From Halorarius halobius (lineage in GTDB: Archaea; Halobacteriota; Halobacteria; Halobacteriales; Haloarculaceae), in NCBI RefSeq assembly GCF_024298865.1, contig NZ_CP101161.1, positions 393,227 to 457,226 of the forward strand: a stretch of DNA of 64,000 bases. The letters are read 5' to 3'. The notes under the pieces were generated by a model. The model was given only the letters and a program-made list of their open reading frames with translations. It had not been told where the DNA came from and did not search any database. Below, piece by piece: positions 41,808 through 52,117 of the stretch. The position numbers and the translations under genes were made by a program. Every line of letters begins with the position of its first letter. Positions within the stretch are counted from its first letter, which is position 1.

Positions 41808-43286
41808 CTACAGTCGCGCGAGCGCGTTCTGCCCGTCCCCGTTACCGTTCGCGTTCGTCGAGGCCCCGGATTCGGACTCGAACTCGCGTTCGAGTTCGGC
41901 CTCGCTGTCCTCGTAGGTGACCGTCACCTCGACGGCCGTGGCGTTCTCGGGGACCGCGAACGTGACCTCGCCGTCCTCGCCGGTCGCGTACTCGGTGCCG
42001 TCGTACACGACCGTCGCGTTCTCGACGGCGGTGCCGTTCCAGGAGACGGCCACGGTCGCGTTCTCGCCCGCCGAGACGTTGCCGACGAACGTCGCGTTCA
42101 GCGACGCCGGCCGCTCGACTTCGTCGTCGGTGGGCTCCGTCCGCTCGTCCGCATCGTCACCGTCAACCTCGTCGATGGGGACGTCCGTGCCGGACTCGCT
42201 GGCGACCGGCTTGATGTTGTACTTCCCGGAGTTACCGCGCTTGACCACGGTGATGTCGTAGACGAAGTCGACCGACTCGTTCGCCTCCACGCGGAAGTTG
42301 TCGTTCAACTGGAGTTTGCTCGACGGAAGCTTCACTTCCGTCGTGGAGCCGTCCGTCAGCGTGCCGTTGACCTCCGAGACGTGGACGAAGACCTTCGTGT
42401 AGTTACCCTCCGAGAGGTTGAACGTCCGGAGCAGGGTCGCGTTGTCGCCCTGCAGTTCCGTCAGGTCGACGGTGGTGCCGTTCACCTCGTGGCTCACCCA
42501 CTCGCCGTCGCCGTCCTCCATCTCGTCGTCGGAGTCGTTCTCCATCTCCGACTCGTTCTCCATCTCCGACTCGTTCTCCGAGTCCTCGCCCGCGCGCCGG
42601 AACTCGATTTCGGTGATGGTGACGTTCAGATGCTCGAAGTCGTCGATGGCGTTCTTCTCGTCGCTGACGTAGAAGTCGAGCGAGCCCTGTCGCTGGGCCA
42701 TCGAGACGTCGCCCTCCATGCCGGCCTCGGCGTCAGCGTCGACGCTGGCGTCGACCTCCTCGATGTCGACGTCGGTCCCCGACTCGCTGACGACCGGTCG
42801 GAGCACGTACTTGCCGGAGTTGCCGGCCTTCACGACCATCACGTCGTAGACGAAGTCGACCGATTCGTTCGACTCGACGGTGAAGTTCTGGTTCAACTGG
42901 AGTTTCCCCGACGGGAGCTTTACGTCGCCCGAGGCGTCGCCCGTGTAGGTGGCGTCCACCTCGCTGACCGACATGAACACCTTCGAGTAGTTGCCGCTCT
43001 CCACCTCGTAGGCCTCGACGAGCGAGGCGTTCGACCCCTCGAGCCGGGTCAGGTCGAACGTCTCGTTGGCCTCGACGGTCGTCTGGTTGCCGTCGGCGCG
43101 CACGAACGTCACGTTGTCGACGGTGACGTTCAGGTGTTCGAAGTCGTCTATCGCACCGGGCTGGTCGCTCACGTAGAAGTTCACGGTGCCGGTGCCGCTA
43201 CCAGTGCCGGGGCCGAGCATGCTCGAACAGCCCGCGGTCACAAGCAAGGCGGCCATGGCGACCGCTGCTACTGCATTCCGTCGCAT
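41808..43286 (-). CDS. Lipoprotein with two DUF4382 domains
   Basis: The 492-residue protein has a lipobox (VTAGC, C20) and two copies of a DUF4382 beta domain: residues about 33-165 and 195-345. Each begins with a variant of F-Y-V-S-D-x-x-x-A-I-D-D-F-E-H-L-N and ends with GNSGKY. The linker between them contains the repeated acidic string SEMENESEMENDS. A third, Ig-like beta domain follows (about 395-470). It is probably an extracellular surface protein. The function of DUF4382 is unknown. Its TATA is not sharply visible. Confidence 0.88.
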   Translation of the reverse strand: MRRNAVAAVAMAALLVTAGCSSMLGPGTGSGTGTVNFYVSDQPGAIDDFEHLNVTVDNVTFVRADGNQTTVEANETFDLTRLEGSNASLVEAYEVESGNYSKVFMSVSEVDATYTGDASGDVKLPSGKLQLNQNFTVESNESVDFVYDVMVVKAGNSGKYVLRPVVSESGTDVDIEEVDASVDADAEAGMEGDVSMAQRQGSLDFYVSDEKNAIDDFEHLNVTITEIEFRRAGEDSENESEMENESEMENDSDDEMEDGDGEWVSHEVNGTTVDLTELQGDNATLLRTFNLSEGNYTKVFVHVSEVNGTLTDGSTTEVKLPSSKLQLNDNFRVEANESVDFVYDITVVKRGNSGKYNIKPVASESGTDVPIDEVDGDDADERTEPTDDEVERPASLNATFVGNVSAGENATVAVSWNGTAVENATVVYDGTEYATGEDGEVTFAVPENATAVEVTVTYEDSEAELEREFESESGASTNANGNGDGQNALARL

Positions 43287-43390
43287 GTTTCACGACGGGA
43301 TACTCGCGGCTGGCATAAATGCCGTGTGGCCGTTCGGGCCGTTCAATCCCGCCGTCGTGTGGCGAAAACGATATGAACGGTCGGGGACGG

Positions 43391-44908
<1,518 letters not shown>

Positions 44909-45113
44909 CGTTGCGGCCGGAGGGAGAACGAGAACGCGAATAAACGACTCAGACTGTTCAGAAACGTAGCCGGATTCATCCGAACGGTAAGGCCGGCGTG
45001 GGGGAGATACGGGGCTTCTACTCGCCGTTCGCTGGCCGTGGCCCCCGGCGAGTAAGGCCCGGTTTCGGGCGGGTTCCGAAGGGGGTTTACCGGTCGCGGT
45101 CCCCCGTTCGTAC

Positions 45114-46040
45114 ATGACCCTGCGCGTGACGTTCCTGGGGACGGGTGGCGCGGTGCCGACGACGGCCCGCAACACCAGCGCCGTGTTCGTCCAGCGGGAG
45201 GGCGACCGCCTCCTGTTCGACTGCGGCGAGGGCACCCAGCGACAGATGATGCGGTTCGGCACCGGGTTCGCCGTCTCGCACCTGTTCGTCACGCACACCC
45301 ACGGCGACCACGTGCTCGGTATCCCCGGCCTGCTCCAGACGTGGGACTTCAACGACCGCGAGGACCCCGTCGCCATCCACACGCCCAACGGGACGCGTGG
45401 CACCATCGAGAATCTCGTCACCGCGACCGGTGCCGCGCCGAGTTTCGGCGTCCGCGTCCACGAGGTCGGCCCCGGCGACGTGGCACTCGACGCGAGCGAG
45501 TACGAGGTACGCGCCTTCGAGACGGACCACCGCGCGAAGTCGGTCGGCTACGTCCTCGTGGAGGACGACCGGAAGGGCCGGTTCGACCGCGAGCGCGCCG
45601 AGGAACTGGGCGTCCCCGTCGGCCCGAAGTTCTCGCAACTCCACCGCGGCGAGCCGGTCGAACTGGCGGACGGCACCGTCGTCGACCCCGAGCAGGTGGT
45701 CGGCGACCCCCGGCCCGGCCGCCGACTGGTGTACACCGGGGACACCCGACCGACGGGCGCCACCGTCGAGGCCAGCGAGGACGCGGACCTCCTGATTCAC
45801 GACGCGACGTTCGCCGACGACCGGCGCGAGCGGGCCGGACAGACGGGCCACGCGACGGCGAGGCAGGCGGCCGAACTCGCCAACCGGGCCGGCGCGAAGC
45901 GGCTGGCGCTCCATCACGTCTCCTCGCGGTACGCCGGCGAGGAACGCGTCCTGGAGTCGGAGGCGCGCGAGGTGTTCGATGGCGAGGCGTTCCTGCCGGA
46001 CGACGGCGACGAGACCGACGTGGCCTACCCCGACGAATAG
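45114..46040 (+). CDS. rnz: Ribonuclease Z
   Basis: The 308-residue MBL-fold tRNA 3'-endonuclease removes the 3' trailer from pre-tRNAs. Visible features are the GTGGAVPTTARNTSA start, the metal motif THTHGDHVLG, the FETDHRAKSVGY histidine and DATFADD/HHVSSRY near the C-terminus. The length and pattern fit the long-standing archaeal RNase Z. A TATA-like ggtttaccg (about 45086-45094) lies 20-25 bases before the ATG. Confidence 0.95.
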   Translation: MTLRVTFLGTGGAVPTTARNTSAVFVQREGDRLLFDCGEGTQRQMMRFGTGFAVSHLFVTHTHGDHVLGIPGLLQTWDFNDREDPVAIHTPNGTRGTIENLVTATGAAPSFGVRVHEVGPGDVALDASEYEVRAFETDHRAKSVGYVLVEDDRKGRFDRERAEELGVPVGPKFSQLHRGEPVELADGTVVDPEQVVGDPRPGRRLVYTGDTRPTGATVEASEDADLLIHDATFADDRRERAGQTGHATARQAAELANRAGAKRLALHHVSSRYAGEERVLESEAREVFDGEAFLPDDGDETDVAYPDE

Positions 46041-46069
46041 TTTAGTGTCCCGTGCGCCTACGCGGGCGC

Positions 46070-46477
46070 ATGGACTGCCCGTTCTGTGCCATCGTCGCGG
46101 GCGACGCGCCCGCGAGCGTCGTCCACGCCGACGACACCGCCGTCGCCTTCCTCGACATCGAGCCCGCGAACCCCGGTCACACGCTCGTCGTGCCCCGCGA
46201 CCACGCCGATGGGCTCGGTGACCTACCCGCCGAGACGGGCGGACACATGTTCGGGGTGGCCCAGCGCGTCGCCGCGGCGTTGCGAGCGTCGGTCGACGCC
46301 GACGGTATCGGCCTCCTGCTCGCGGACGGGGCGGCCGCCGGCCAAGAGGTGTTCCACGTCCACCTCCACGTGATTCCGCGCCATGAGGGCGACGGCGTGG
46401 TGTTCCGGGGCAACCAGACGCCGGCCGACCGGGACGACCTGGACGAACTGGCCTCGCGCGTGCGCGACCACCTGTAG
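46070..46477 (+). CDS. HIT-family nucleotide hydrolase/transferase
   Basis: The 135-residue protein has the HIT motif HVHLHVIPR and an N-terminal CPFCAIVAGDAPAS zinc/HIT signature. Such proteins hydrolyse adenylated or dinucleoside substrates such as AMP-lysine or Ap4A. It starts at 46070 at MDCPFC, 30 bases after rnz. Its stop codon lies inside a tandem 21-bp repeat at 46472. Confidence 0.9.
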   Translation: MDCPFCAIVAGDAPASVVHADDTAVAFLDIEPANPGHTLVVPRDHADGLGDLPAETGGHMFGVAQRVAAALRASVDADGIGLLLADGAAAGQEVFHVHLHVIPRHEGDGVVFRGNQTPADRDDLDELASRVRDHL

Positions 46478-46513
46478 ATGTGTAGATGCCCCCTGTAGAT
46501 GTGTAGATGCCCC
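46472..46513 (+). repeat. 21-bp tandem duplication spanning the HIT gene stop
   Basis: The unit ctgtagatgtgtagatgcccc is repeated exactly twice (46472-46492 and 46493-46513). In the HIT frame it reads Leu-stop-Met-Cys-Arg-Cys-Pro, and the unit is 21 bases, a multiple of three, so the stop codon itself is duplicated. Inside each unit the octamer tgtagatg occurs twice. The architecture resembles the 33-base repeat at 8356. Confidence 0.95.
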
Positions 46514-46564
46514 CGGACGCCACCTGTTACGATAGGTGACGTTTAGTGGTTGTTATCCGTTAGC

Positions 46565-47242
46565 ATGCACATGCCGAACGCAACGCTTTCCGACCTCCTC
46601 GCGCGGAACCGCGCCCACGCCGAATCCATCGCCGACGACCACTTCGCGGACGTACTGGAGGGGCAGTACCCCCCGGTCGTCTCGCTGTGCTGTTCCGACT
46701 CCCGGGTCTCACAGGAGGGGATGTGGAACGTCGAGGAGCCGGGATGGCTGTTCACGCCATCGAACATCGGCAACCTCGCGTGGGACCGGGAGGGCGACGT
46801 GGACGGGAACCTGCTGTACCCGGTGGCCCACACCGGCACCCCGACCGTCACCGTGGTCGGCCACACGGGCTGTGGTGCGGTCACCGCCGCATACGGCGCG
46901 GTCACCGACGACGTGTGGCCCGAGGCACCGGGCATCCGGCGCCGCATCGAGCCGCTGGTGCCGGTCATCAAGGCGGCGCTTGCCGGTCCCGTCGACGACG
47001 GCGAGGGGGTCGTCGACCGCCTCGTCGAGTACAACGTCCGCGAGCAGGTGGCGTTTCTCGATTCGAGCGGCGAGGTGCCCGACGAGACCACTGTCTACGG
47101 GTTCGTCTACGACCTCCACGCGACGTACGGCGACGAGCGGGGTCGCGTCTACCTCGTGGCGGCCGACGACGAGACGGCCCCCGACGCGCTCCGCGAACTC
47201 GCCGGCGCGGAGAACGCCTCGGCGGTGCGGTCGCTACTCTAG
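46565..47242 (+). CDS. Beta-class carbonic anhydrase
   Basis: The 225-residue zinc enzyme interconverts CO2 and bicarbonate. The zinc/active-site residues are C43, D45, R47 (CCSDSR), H100 and C103 (HTGCGAV). A GTTTAGTGG TATA-like tract at about 46541 supports the ATG at 46565 or the one six bases later. Its end overlaps, by nine bases, the XRE gene on the opposite strand. Confidence 0.92.
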   Translation: MHMPNATLSDLLARNRAHAESIADDHFADVLEGQYPPVVSLCCSDSRVSQEGMWNVEEPGWLFTPSNIGNLAWDREGDVDGNLLYPVAHTGTPTVTVVGHTGCGAVTAAYGAVTDDVWPEAPGIRRRIEPLVPVIKAALAGPVDDGEGVVDRLVEYNVREQVAFLDSSGEVPDETTVYGFVYDLHATYGDERGRVYLVAADDETAPDALRELAGAENASAVRSLL

Positions 47243-47431
47243 CTCGGGCGTGAACAGGTCCTCGATGCGGCAGTCGAAGTAGTCGGCGAGTTCGAAAGCG
47301 AGGTCCAGCGAGGGGTCGTACCGCTCCCGCTCGATGGCGTTGATGGTCTGTCGGGTGACGCCGACGGCCGCCGCCAGGTCGCCCTGCGAGAGCCCCGCGG
47401 CCTCACGCCGTTCGCGTATCTCGTTGTTCAT
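47234..47431 (-). CDS. XRE-family helix-turn-helix regulator (65 residues)
   Basis: The protein MNNEIRERREAAGLSQGDLA continues AVGVTRQTINAIERERYDPS and ends EDLFTPELE. It is a single compact XRE HTH with little beyond the DNA-binding domain, typical of YgzD-like small regulators. It starts one base after the stop of the DUF2178 protein, so the two form a cassette. The double palindrome at 47830-47866 is a candidate operator for it. Confidence 0.92.
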   Translation of the reverse strand: MNNEIRERREAAGLSQGDLAAAVGVTRQTINAIERERYDPSLDLAFELADYFDCRIEDLFTPELE

Positions 47432-47432
47432 C

Positions 47433-47828
47433 TCAGCGGCGGCGTTCGACCAGCAGGAAGGCGACCCAGACGGCGAACAGTCCGGCGACGAAGTAGCCGA
47501 AGTAGCCCAGCCACGTCGGCCACGCGGCGACGCCGAGCGCGTCGAGTGCCACCATCGAGGGGAACACGACGGCCGAGACGACGCCGAGCAGTTGTATCGT
47601 GTTCGCGCTGGCGTGTCCCAGCAGGCGCCCGTCGCGTTCGTCGAACATCGCGCGGTCGCGCGTCCCGACGTACGCCAGCGCCGCGACGCCACAGACGGCG
47701 AAACCCGCGACGCCGGCGATGGGGTAGCCGGCGACGATGAGCCCCGCGTACAGCACGAACCCGAGCGCCCACAGCGCCACGTACAGCGTTCGGCCACCAA
47801 TGTGTCGGGGAGTTGCAGTTTCGGCCAC
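47433..47828 (-). CDS. DUF2178-like membrane protein
   Basis: The 131-residue protein has four hydrophobic helices and a central cytoplasmic loop with GTRDRAMFDERDGRLLGHAS, matching DUF2178-like proteins that are found beside XRE regulators. The GTG start at 47828 sits directly against the operator region. It is followed by the XRE gene one base after its stop. Function unknown; it may be a membrane sensor or a partner of the regulator. Confidence 0.82.
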   Translation of the reverse strand: MAETATPRHIGGRTLYVALWALGFVLYAGLIVAGYPIAGVAGFAVCGVAALAYVGTRDRAMFDERDGRLLGHASANTIQLLGVVSAVVFPSMVALDALGVAAWPTWLGYFGYFVAGLFAVWVAFLLVERRR

Positions 47829-47829
47829 G

Positions 47830-47866
47830 TGTAAAGCACCTTTTACAGTGTAACGTCTCCTTTACA
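47830..47866. promoter_or_regulatory. Double operator TGTAAA-N6-TTTACA / TGTAAC-N6-TTTACA
   Basis: Two 18-base inverted repeats, 47830-47847 and 47849-47866, separated by one base, lie directly upstream of the DUF2178-XRE start (GTG at 47828). The first is perfect (TGTAAA-GCACCT-TTTACA), the second differs by one base (TGTAAC-GTCTCC-TTTACA). The 19-base repeat period places them on nearly the same face of the DNA, which suggests cooperative binding of a dimeric repressor such as the XRE protein in this cassette. Confidence 0.75.
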
Positions 47867-47928
47867 TCCACTTAGCTCTATCGACCGCCGGCAGGAGACT
47901 TATCCGCGTCTGCCGCCTACTCGACGCC

Positions 47929-49905
47929 GTGAGCACCCGCACGAGTGCCCTCGACGCCGTGGTGTTCGGCGTCGACGTCCAGAGCGGCGACGTCCGTGGG
48001 GACTCCCCCTCCTACGCGCTGGTTGCGTTCGACGGCGAGCACGTCGACCGGGACGTGGTCTCGCTCCGCAAACTCCGGCGACTGGTCGACCGCGAGGAAC
48101 CGGAAGTGGTCGCCACGGACAACATGTACGAACTCGCGCCCGACAAGGACGCGCTGGTCCACTTCCTGCGGGAGCTACCGACGGGGACGAAACTGGTGCA
48201 GGTGACGGGCGCCGAGCGGCCGGAACCCCTCTCGCGGGTCGCCAAGCGCCACGGCGTCCCCTACGGGAAAGAGCCGATGGAAGAAGCGGAGGCCGCGGCC
48301 CGCCTCGCGGCCGCGAACGTCGGCCAGGAGGTGTCTGCGTTCACGAACACGACCCGGGTGAAGGTGTCGCGGGGGCGCTCCACGGGCAAGGGCGGATGGA
48401 GCGAGGACCGCTACACCCGTCGCATCCACGGGAGCGTCAAGCGCGCGACCCGCGAGGTGGAGTCGGACCTGGAGGGGGCGAACCTCGAGTACGAGCGGGA
48501 CGTGACCGAGAAGTACGGCGGCTTCTCGCAGGCCGTCTTCGAAGTCGAGGGAACGCCCGCCGACATCCCCGTCTCGCCGCGCCGCTCGGGCGACGTGCGC
48601 GTCGAGGTAGAGCGCGAACAGCGCGACGGCATCGAGTTCCGGCCGCTCGCCAAGCGGCGCGACCACGTCGTCGTCGGCATCGACCCCGGGACGACGACGG
48701 CGGTGGCGCTTCTGGACCTCGACGGCGAGGTGCTCGACGTCCACTCGACGCGGACGGCCGACACCGCCGCGGTGACCGAGTGGATAATCGAGCGCGGGCG
48801 GCCGCTTCTGGTCGCCGCCGACGTGACGCCGATGCCCGAGACCGTCGAGAAGTTCCGGCGGTCGTTCGACGCCACCGCCTGGGTACCCGAGCGGGACCTG
48901 CCCGTCGACGGGAAGAAACACCGGGCGCGGGACGTCGGCTACGACAACGACCACGAGCGGGACGCGCTCGCGGCGGCGCTTTTCGCGTACGACGACCACG
49001 CCGACCAGTTCGAGCGCATCGCCCGGAAGGTCCCTCCGCGGGTCGACCGCGGGGAGGTGACCGCCCGCGTCCTGCGCGAGGAGGGCACCGTCGAGAGCGT
49101 CGTCGCGGACCTGCAGGGCGACGAGGACGGCGCCGACGAGGAGAGCGCCGAGCACGAACCCCGGGAACTCACCGAGGAGGAGCGGGAGATAAAGCGGCTC
49201 CGCGAGCGGGTCGAGCGGCTGGAGGGCCACGTCACCGACCTGAAGGACACGGTCGAAAAGAAGGACGAGCGCATCGACGAGTACGAGGAGAAGCTCTCGG
49301 AGGCGCGCCGCGAGGAGCGCCGCGAGGCCCGCGAGCGCCGGGAGGTGACGCGGCTCGAACGCGAAATCGACCGGCTGGAGGGCGAACTCTCGGACGCACG
49401 CGAGCAGAACGAGACGCTGGAGGCGAAACTGGAGCGGCTGAAGCGGCTCTGGAAGCTCGACCACTCGAACTTCGCGGACGTGGCCGGCGGCGCGGACCTC
49501 GTCCCCGTCAAGCCGGTCGAGCAGTTCACGACCGCGGCCATCGAGGCCGCAGACGAGGACTTCGGGCTGGCGGCGGGCGACGTGGTGCTCCTGCGCGACG
49601 CGTCGGGGGCCGGTACCTCCTCGGCCGAGCGACTGGCCGCAGTCGAACCCCGGGTCGTCCTGAAGGACGGGACGCTCCCGGAGCAGGCCCGGAGCGTGCT
49701 ACACGACCACGAGATACCCTACGGTCCGGCCGAAGACGTGTCGATACAGGAGGTCGACGAACTGGCCATCGCCAGCGAACCCGACGTGGAGGCGGTGGTC
49801 GACGACTGGCGCGACCGCGCCGCCGACCGCCGGAAGGAGGAGACCGAGTCGATGGTCGACGAACTCATCAGCGAGCACCGCGCGGAGCGGCGCAACGAAG
49901 GTTAG
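47929..49905 (+). CDS. DUF460 protein (RNase H-like domain plus coiled coil)
   Basis: The 658-residue protein has an N-terminal region with VVATDNMYELAP, then a DUF460/RuvC-like core about 245-385 (VGIDPGTTTAVALLDLDG; EKFRRSF; YDNDHERDALAAALFAY), a long coiled coil (about 425-515) and a C-terminal small domain. Archaeal DUF460 proteins are predicted RNase H-like nucleases with a role in nucleic acid processing. The start is GTG at 47929, with tatccgcg-type TATA at about 47900. The final stop overlaps the opposite strand gene. Confidence 0.86.
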   Translation: MSTRTSALDAVVFGVDVQSGDVRGDSPSYALVAFDGEHVDRDVVSLRKLRRLVDREEPEVVATDNMYELAPDKDALVHFLRELPTGTKLVQVTGAERPEPLSRVAKRHGVPYGKEPMEEAEAAARLAAANVGQEVSAFTNTTRVKVSRGRSTGKGGWSEDRYTRRIHGSVKRATREVESDLEGANLEYERDVTEKYGGFSQAVFEVEGTPADIPVSPRRSGDVRVEVEREQRDGIEFRPLAKRRDHVVVGIDPGTTTAVALLDLDGEVLDVHSTRTADTAAVTEWIIERGRPLLVAADVTPMPETVEKFRRSFDATAWVPERDLPVDGKKHRARDVGYDNDHERDALAAALFAYDDHADQFERIARKVPPRVDRGEVTARVLREEGTVESVVADLQGDEDGADEESAEHEPRELTEEEREIKRLRERVERLEGHVTDLKDTVEKKDERIDEYEEKLSEARREERREARERREVTRLEREIDRLEGELSDAREQNETLEAKLERLKRLWKLDHSNFADVAGGADLVPVKPVEQFTTAAIEAADEDFGLAAGDVVLLRDASGAGTSSAERLAAVEPRVVLKDGTLPEQARSVLHDHEIPYGPAEDVSIQEVDELAIASEPDVEAVVDDWRDRAADRRKEETESMVDELISEHRAERRNEG

Positions 49906-50108
49906 AGCGCGCCCTTCATCCCCATCTCCTCGAGGGCGGTGTCGACGAGACCACCGGCGACCAGACCGAGGCCCGCGACGACGACGGCGGTGCCGGCGGC
50001 GGCTTTCTTGTCGTGCGTGGCGAGAATCAGCAGGCCGACGAGCAGGACGAGGACGCCCTTCTCGCCGGTCGACCCGAGCCGTTCGCGCGCTTCTTCGACG
50101 TCTGCCAT
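49902..50108 (-). CDS. Small membrane protein (68 residues), paralogue of the next gene
   Basis: The protein MADVEEARERLGSTGEKGVL has two hydrophobic helices (VLLVGLLILATH and GTAVVVAGLGLVAGGLV) and ends ALEEMGMKGAL. The neighbouring 62-residue protein at 50160-50348 has the same plan (LG-x-TG, two helices, MGM ending), so the two are tandem copies. The pair resembles the haloarchaeal DUF7470 type as I recall it, but this is not certain. The function is unknown. Confidence 0.72.
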   Translation of the reverse strand: MADVEEARERLGSTGEKGVLVLLVGLLILATHDKKAAAGTAVVVAGLGLVAGGLVDTALEEMGMKGAL

Positions 50109-50159
50109 GTCCGTATCTGCGAGCGGCCCCCGATAAGCGCGGTGGTCGCCGCAGGCTTC

Positions 50160-50348
50160 TCAGAACATCCCGCCCATGCCCATGGCGGCCATCGCGGAGT
50201 CGATGACGCCCTTCAACAGCGCCAGCAGTCCGAGGATGGTCAGGCCGAGGCCACCCGCGACGAGCGGCGACTTGTAGGCCACGACGGCGAGGCCGACCAC
50301 GAGCAACACGACGCCTGCGATGCCGGTGAGTCCGAGACGGTCACGCAT
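50160..50348 (-). CDS. Small membrane protein (62 residues), tandem paralogue
   Basis: The protein MRDRLGLTGIAGVVLLVVGL ends AMAAMGMGGMF. It has two helices with a short polar loop (YKSP). Its resemblance to the 68-residue protein at 49902-50108 indicates a tandem duplication. A TTTTAAC TATA on the minus strand (near 50372-50378) precedes it by about 25 bases. Function unknown. Confidence 0.74.
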   Translation of the reverse strand: MRDRLGLTGIAGVVLLVVGLAVVAYKSPLVAGGLGLTILGLLALLKGVIDSAMAAMGMGGMF

Positions 50349-50540
50349 ACTCGGCGTCTCCGCCGTTCGTGTGTTAAAAGGTGCGATGGCGAGCGGAACG
50401 GAAGCGACCGCACGACCCCGGACAGCCGACCGACACGCCGATACTGCACCGCGAGGCGCGAGCGGGGCGCGGTAGCGGCCGACGACTAACGCGGCGCGAC
50501 CGCAGGGAGCGCCGCGGCTGGCGGAGGCCACGCATATGTT
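50349..50540. repeat. Intergenic stretch with a GACCGCAGGGAG copy
   Basis: Between the small membrane gene and the palindrome at 50541 there is no gene. Position 50497-50515 carries gaccgcagggagcgccgcg, a relative of the repeat block at 35781. The rest is GC-rich with no clear promoter except the TATA near 50375 for the gene on the left. The right end runs into the palindrome. Confidence 0.65.
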
Positions 50541-50594
50541 CCACCAGTTTTTGCCGGAGGTCGAGCGGAGCGAGACCCCCGAGCAAAAAGTGGG
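50541..50594. repeat. Dispersed palindromic element, copy 3
   Basis: The block CCACCAG-TTTTTGCC at the left and GAGCAAAAAGTGGG at the right enclose a GAGCGGAGCGAG-type hairpin. On the minus strand it begins right after the stop of the alcohol dehydrogenase gene at 50595. The same outer sequences are present at 39623-39686 after glnA. It can serve as a terminator with T-runs in both directions. Confidence 0.8.
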
Positions 50595-51662
50595 CTAGAA
50601 CTCGTTGCAGACCGGAATCCCGACCGTGTCGTAGTCGCCCATCGACGCCACCGTGTCGGGCACTTCCTCGAGCGAGATGGTCTCCGAGACGATGCGGCCG
50701 GGGTCGATCTTCCCCGTCTCCATCATGCGGAAAATCTCGTCGTACTCGTGGGCGGGCATGCCGTACGAGCCGATGAACTCGCGTTCGTCGAACACTATCT
50801 GGTCCACGGGGATGGACACCTCGCCCTCCTCCTCGCTGGTGGTGAGGCCTATCTGGAGGTGCTGGCCCCCCTTGTTGAGGCTGTTGACGGAGTTACGACA
50901 GGTCTGCGCGATGCCGAGCGCGTCGACGGACACCTCCGCGCCCTGCGAGCCGGGGGTGTGTTTCTTGACGGCCTGCGGGACGTCCTGCACTTCGTCCACC
51001 TTCACGGTGTGGGTCGCACCGAGGTCGAGCGCCTTGTCGAGCGCCTCCTGTTTCAGGTCGACGGCGATGACGTTCGCGCCGAGCGCGTCGGCGGTGTGAA
51101 TCGCCGAGAGGCCGACGCCGCCACAGCCGTGGACGGCGACCCAGTCGCCGGGGTCGACGTCGACCCGGTGGGCGACGCCGTGGAACGCGGTGGCGAACCG
51201 ACAGCCCAGCCCCGCGATGTCGACGGCGTCGACGTCGTCGGAGACGGGCACGAGGTTGGTGTCCGCCGCGCGGACCGGGTACTCCTCGGCGAACGCGCCC
51301 GTCGAGAACGGGACGAACCCCATCGGGATGGAGCGTTCACAGATGTTCTGTCGGCCCTCCCGGCAGTGGGGACAGGAGCCGTCCGCGAGGTTGAACGGGT
51401 TGGTGACGCGGTCGCCCTCGCGGTACTCCTCGACCTCATCGCCGACCTCGACGACGGTGCCGACCGGCTCGTGGCCGAATATCAGGCCGGGCGTCGACAT
51501 GACGCCGATCCACGACCAGTCGCCCTGCCAGGCGTGCCAGTCCGACCGGCAGACGCCACAGGCCTCGGTCTCGACGACGACCCCATCGTCCGGGCAGTCG
51601 GGGCGGTCGACCTCCTCTATCTCCATCGGCTCGTTGGCCCCTTGAAAGACAACGGCTCGCAT
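50595..51662 (-). CDS. Zinc-dependent alcohol dehydrogenase (MDR family)
   Basis: The 355-residue protein has the catalytic-zinc region CGVCRSDWHAW, GHEPVGTVVEVG, structural-zinc cysteines in SCPHCREGRQNIC and the Rossmann motif GCGGVGLSAIHTA. It is an NAD(P)-dependent dehydrogenase of primary/secondary alcohols. The start is ATG at 51662. The substrate cannot be read from sequence. Confidence 0.92.
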   Translation of the reverse strand: MRAVVFQGANEPMEIEEVDRPDCPDDGVVVETEACGVCRSDWHAWQGDWSWIGVMSTPGLIFGHEPVGTVVEVGDEVEEYREGDRVTNPFNLADGSCPHCREGRQNICERSIPMGFVPFSTGAFAEEYPVRAADTNLVPVSDDVDAVDIAGLGCRFATAFHGVAHRVDVDPGDWVAVHGCGGVGLSAIHTADALGANVIAVDLKQEALDKALDLGATHTVKVDEVQDVPQAVKKHTPGSQGAEVSVDALGIAQTCRNSVNSLNKGGQHLQIGLTTSEEEGEVSIPVDQIVFDEREFIGSYGMPAHEYDEIFRMMETGKIDPGRIVSETISLEEVPDTVASMGDYDTVGIPVCNEF

Positions 51663-51798
51663 GTACCCTACCAAGCGAGTGGGCCGTCTTAAGTGATGTG
51701 TGGGCCATCGGCGGAGCGTTTACATACCCCGTTGCGGGGCGGGCGACGGGCTCTGGAGGTTACAAGAAGTTATACGCCCCGATGCACAACGACCTCGT

Positions 51799-52095
51799 AT
51801 GAGCGACGACGGCGGCGGCCGGAAGGACCTCCGTATGCCCGACGACGACGAGGTCTTCGCGGTCGTCACGAACATGCTCGGGGCGAACCGCGTGAAGGTA
51901 CGCTGTATGGACGGCACGGAGCGGACCGCACGCATCCCCGGCCGGATGCAGAAGCGGGTGTGGATCCGGGAGGACGACGTCGTGCTCGTCGAACCGTGGG
52001 ACTGGCAGGACGAGAAAGCCGACATCACCTGGCGCTACGAGAAGCAGGACGCCGACCAGTTGCGCGAGGAGGGGCACATCCAGGAGACTGCCTGA
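51799..52095 (+). CDS. eif1a: Translation initiation factor aIF1A
   Basis: The 98-residue OB-fold protein [20 protein letters not shown] continues [19 protein letters not shown] and ends with HIQETA. It binds the small subunit A site and helps scanning and joining. A TATA (agttatacg, about 51766-51774) is just over 25 bases before the ATG. It is followed 22 bases later by rio1, part of the conserved aIF1A-rio1-KH group. Confidence 0.95.
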   Translation: MSDDGGGRKDLRMPDDDEVFAVVTNMLGANRVKVRCMDGTERTARIPGRMQKRVWIREDDVVLVEPWDWQDEKADITWRYEKQDADQLREEGHIQETA

Positions 52096-52117
52096 CGATG
52101 CCCGTCCAGACGGCCGC

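Noticed and set aside
42530..42580. Frameshift or assembly artefact in the DUF4382 linker
   Set aside because: The repeated SEMENE string keeps the frame and both flanking domains are intact, so it is a normal coding repeat.
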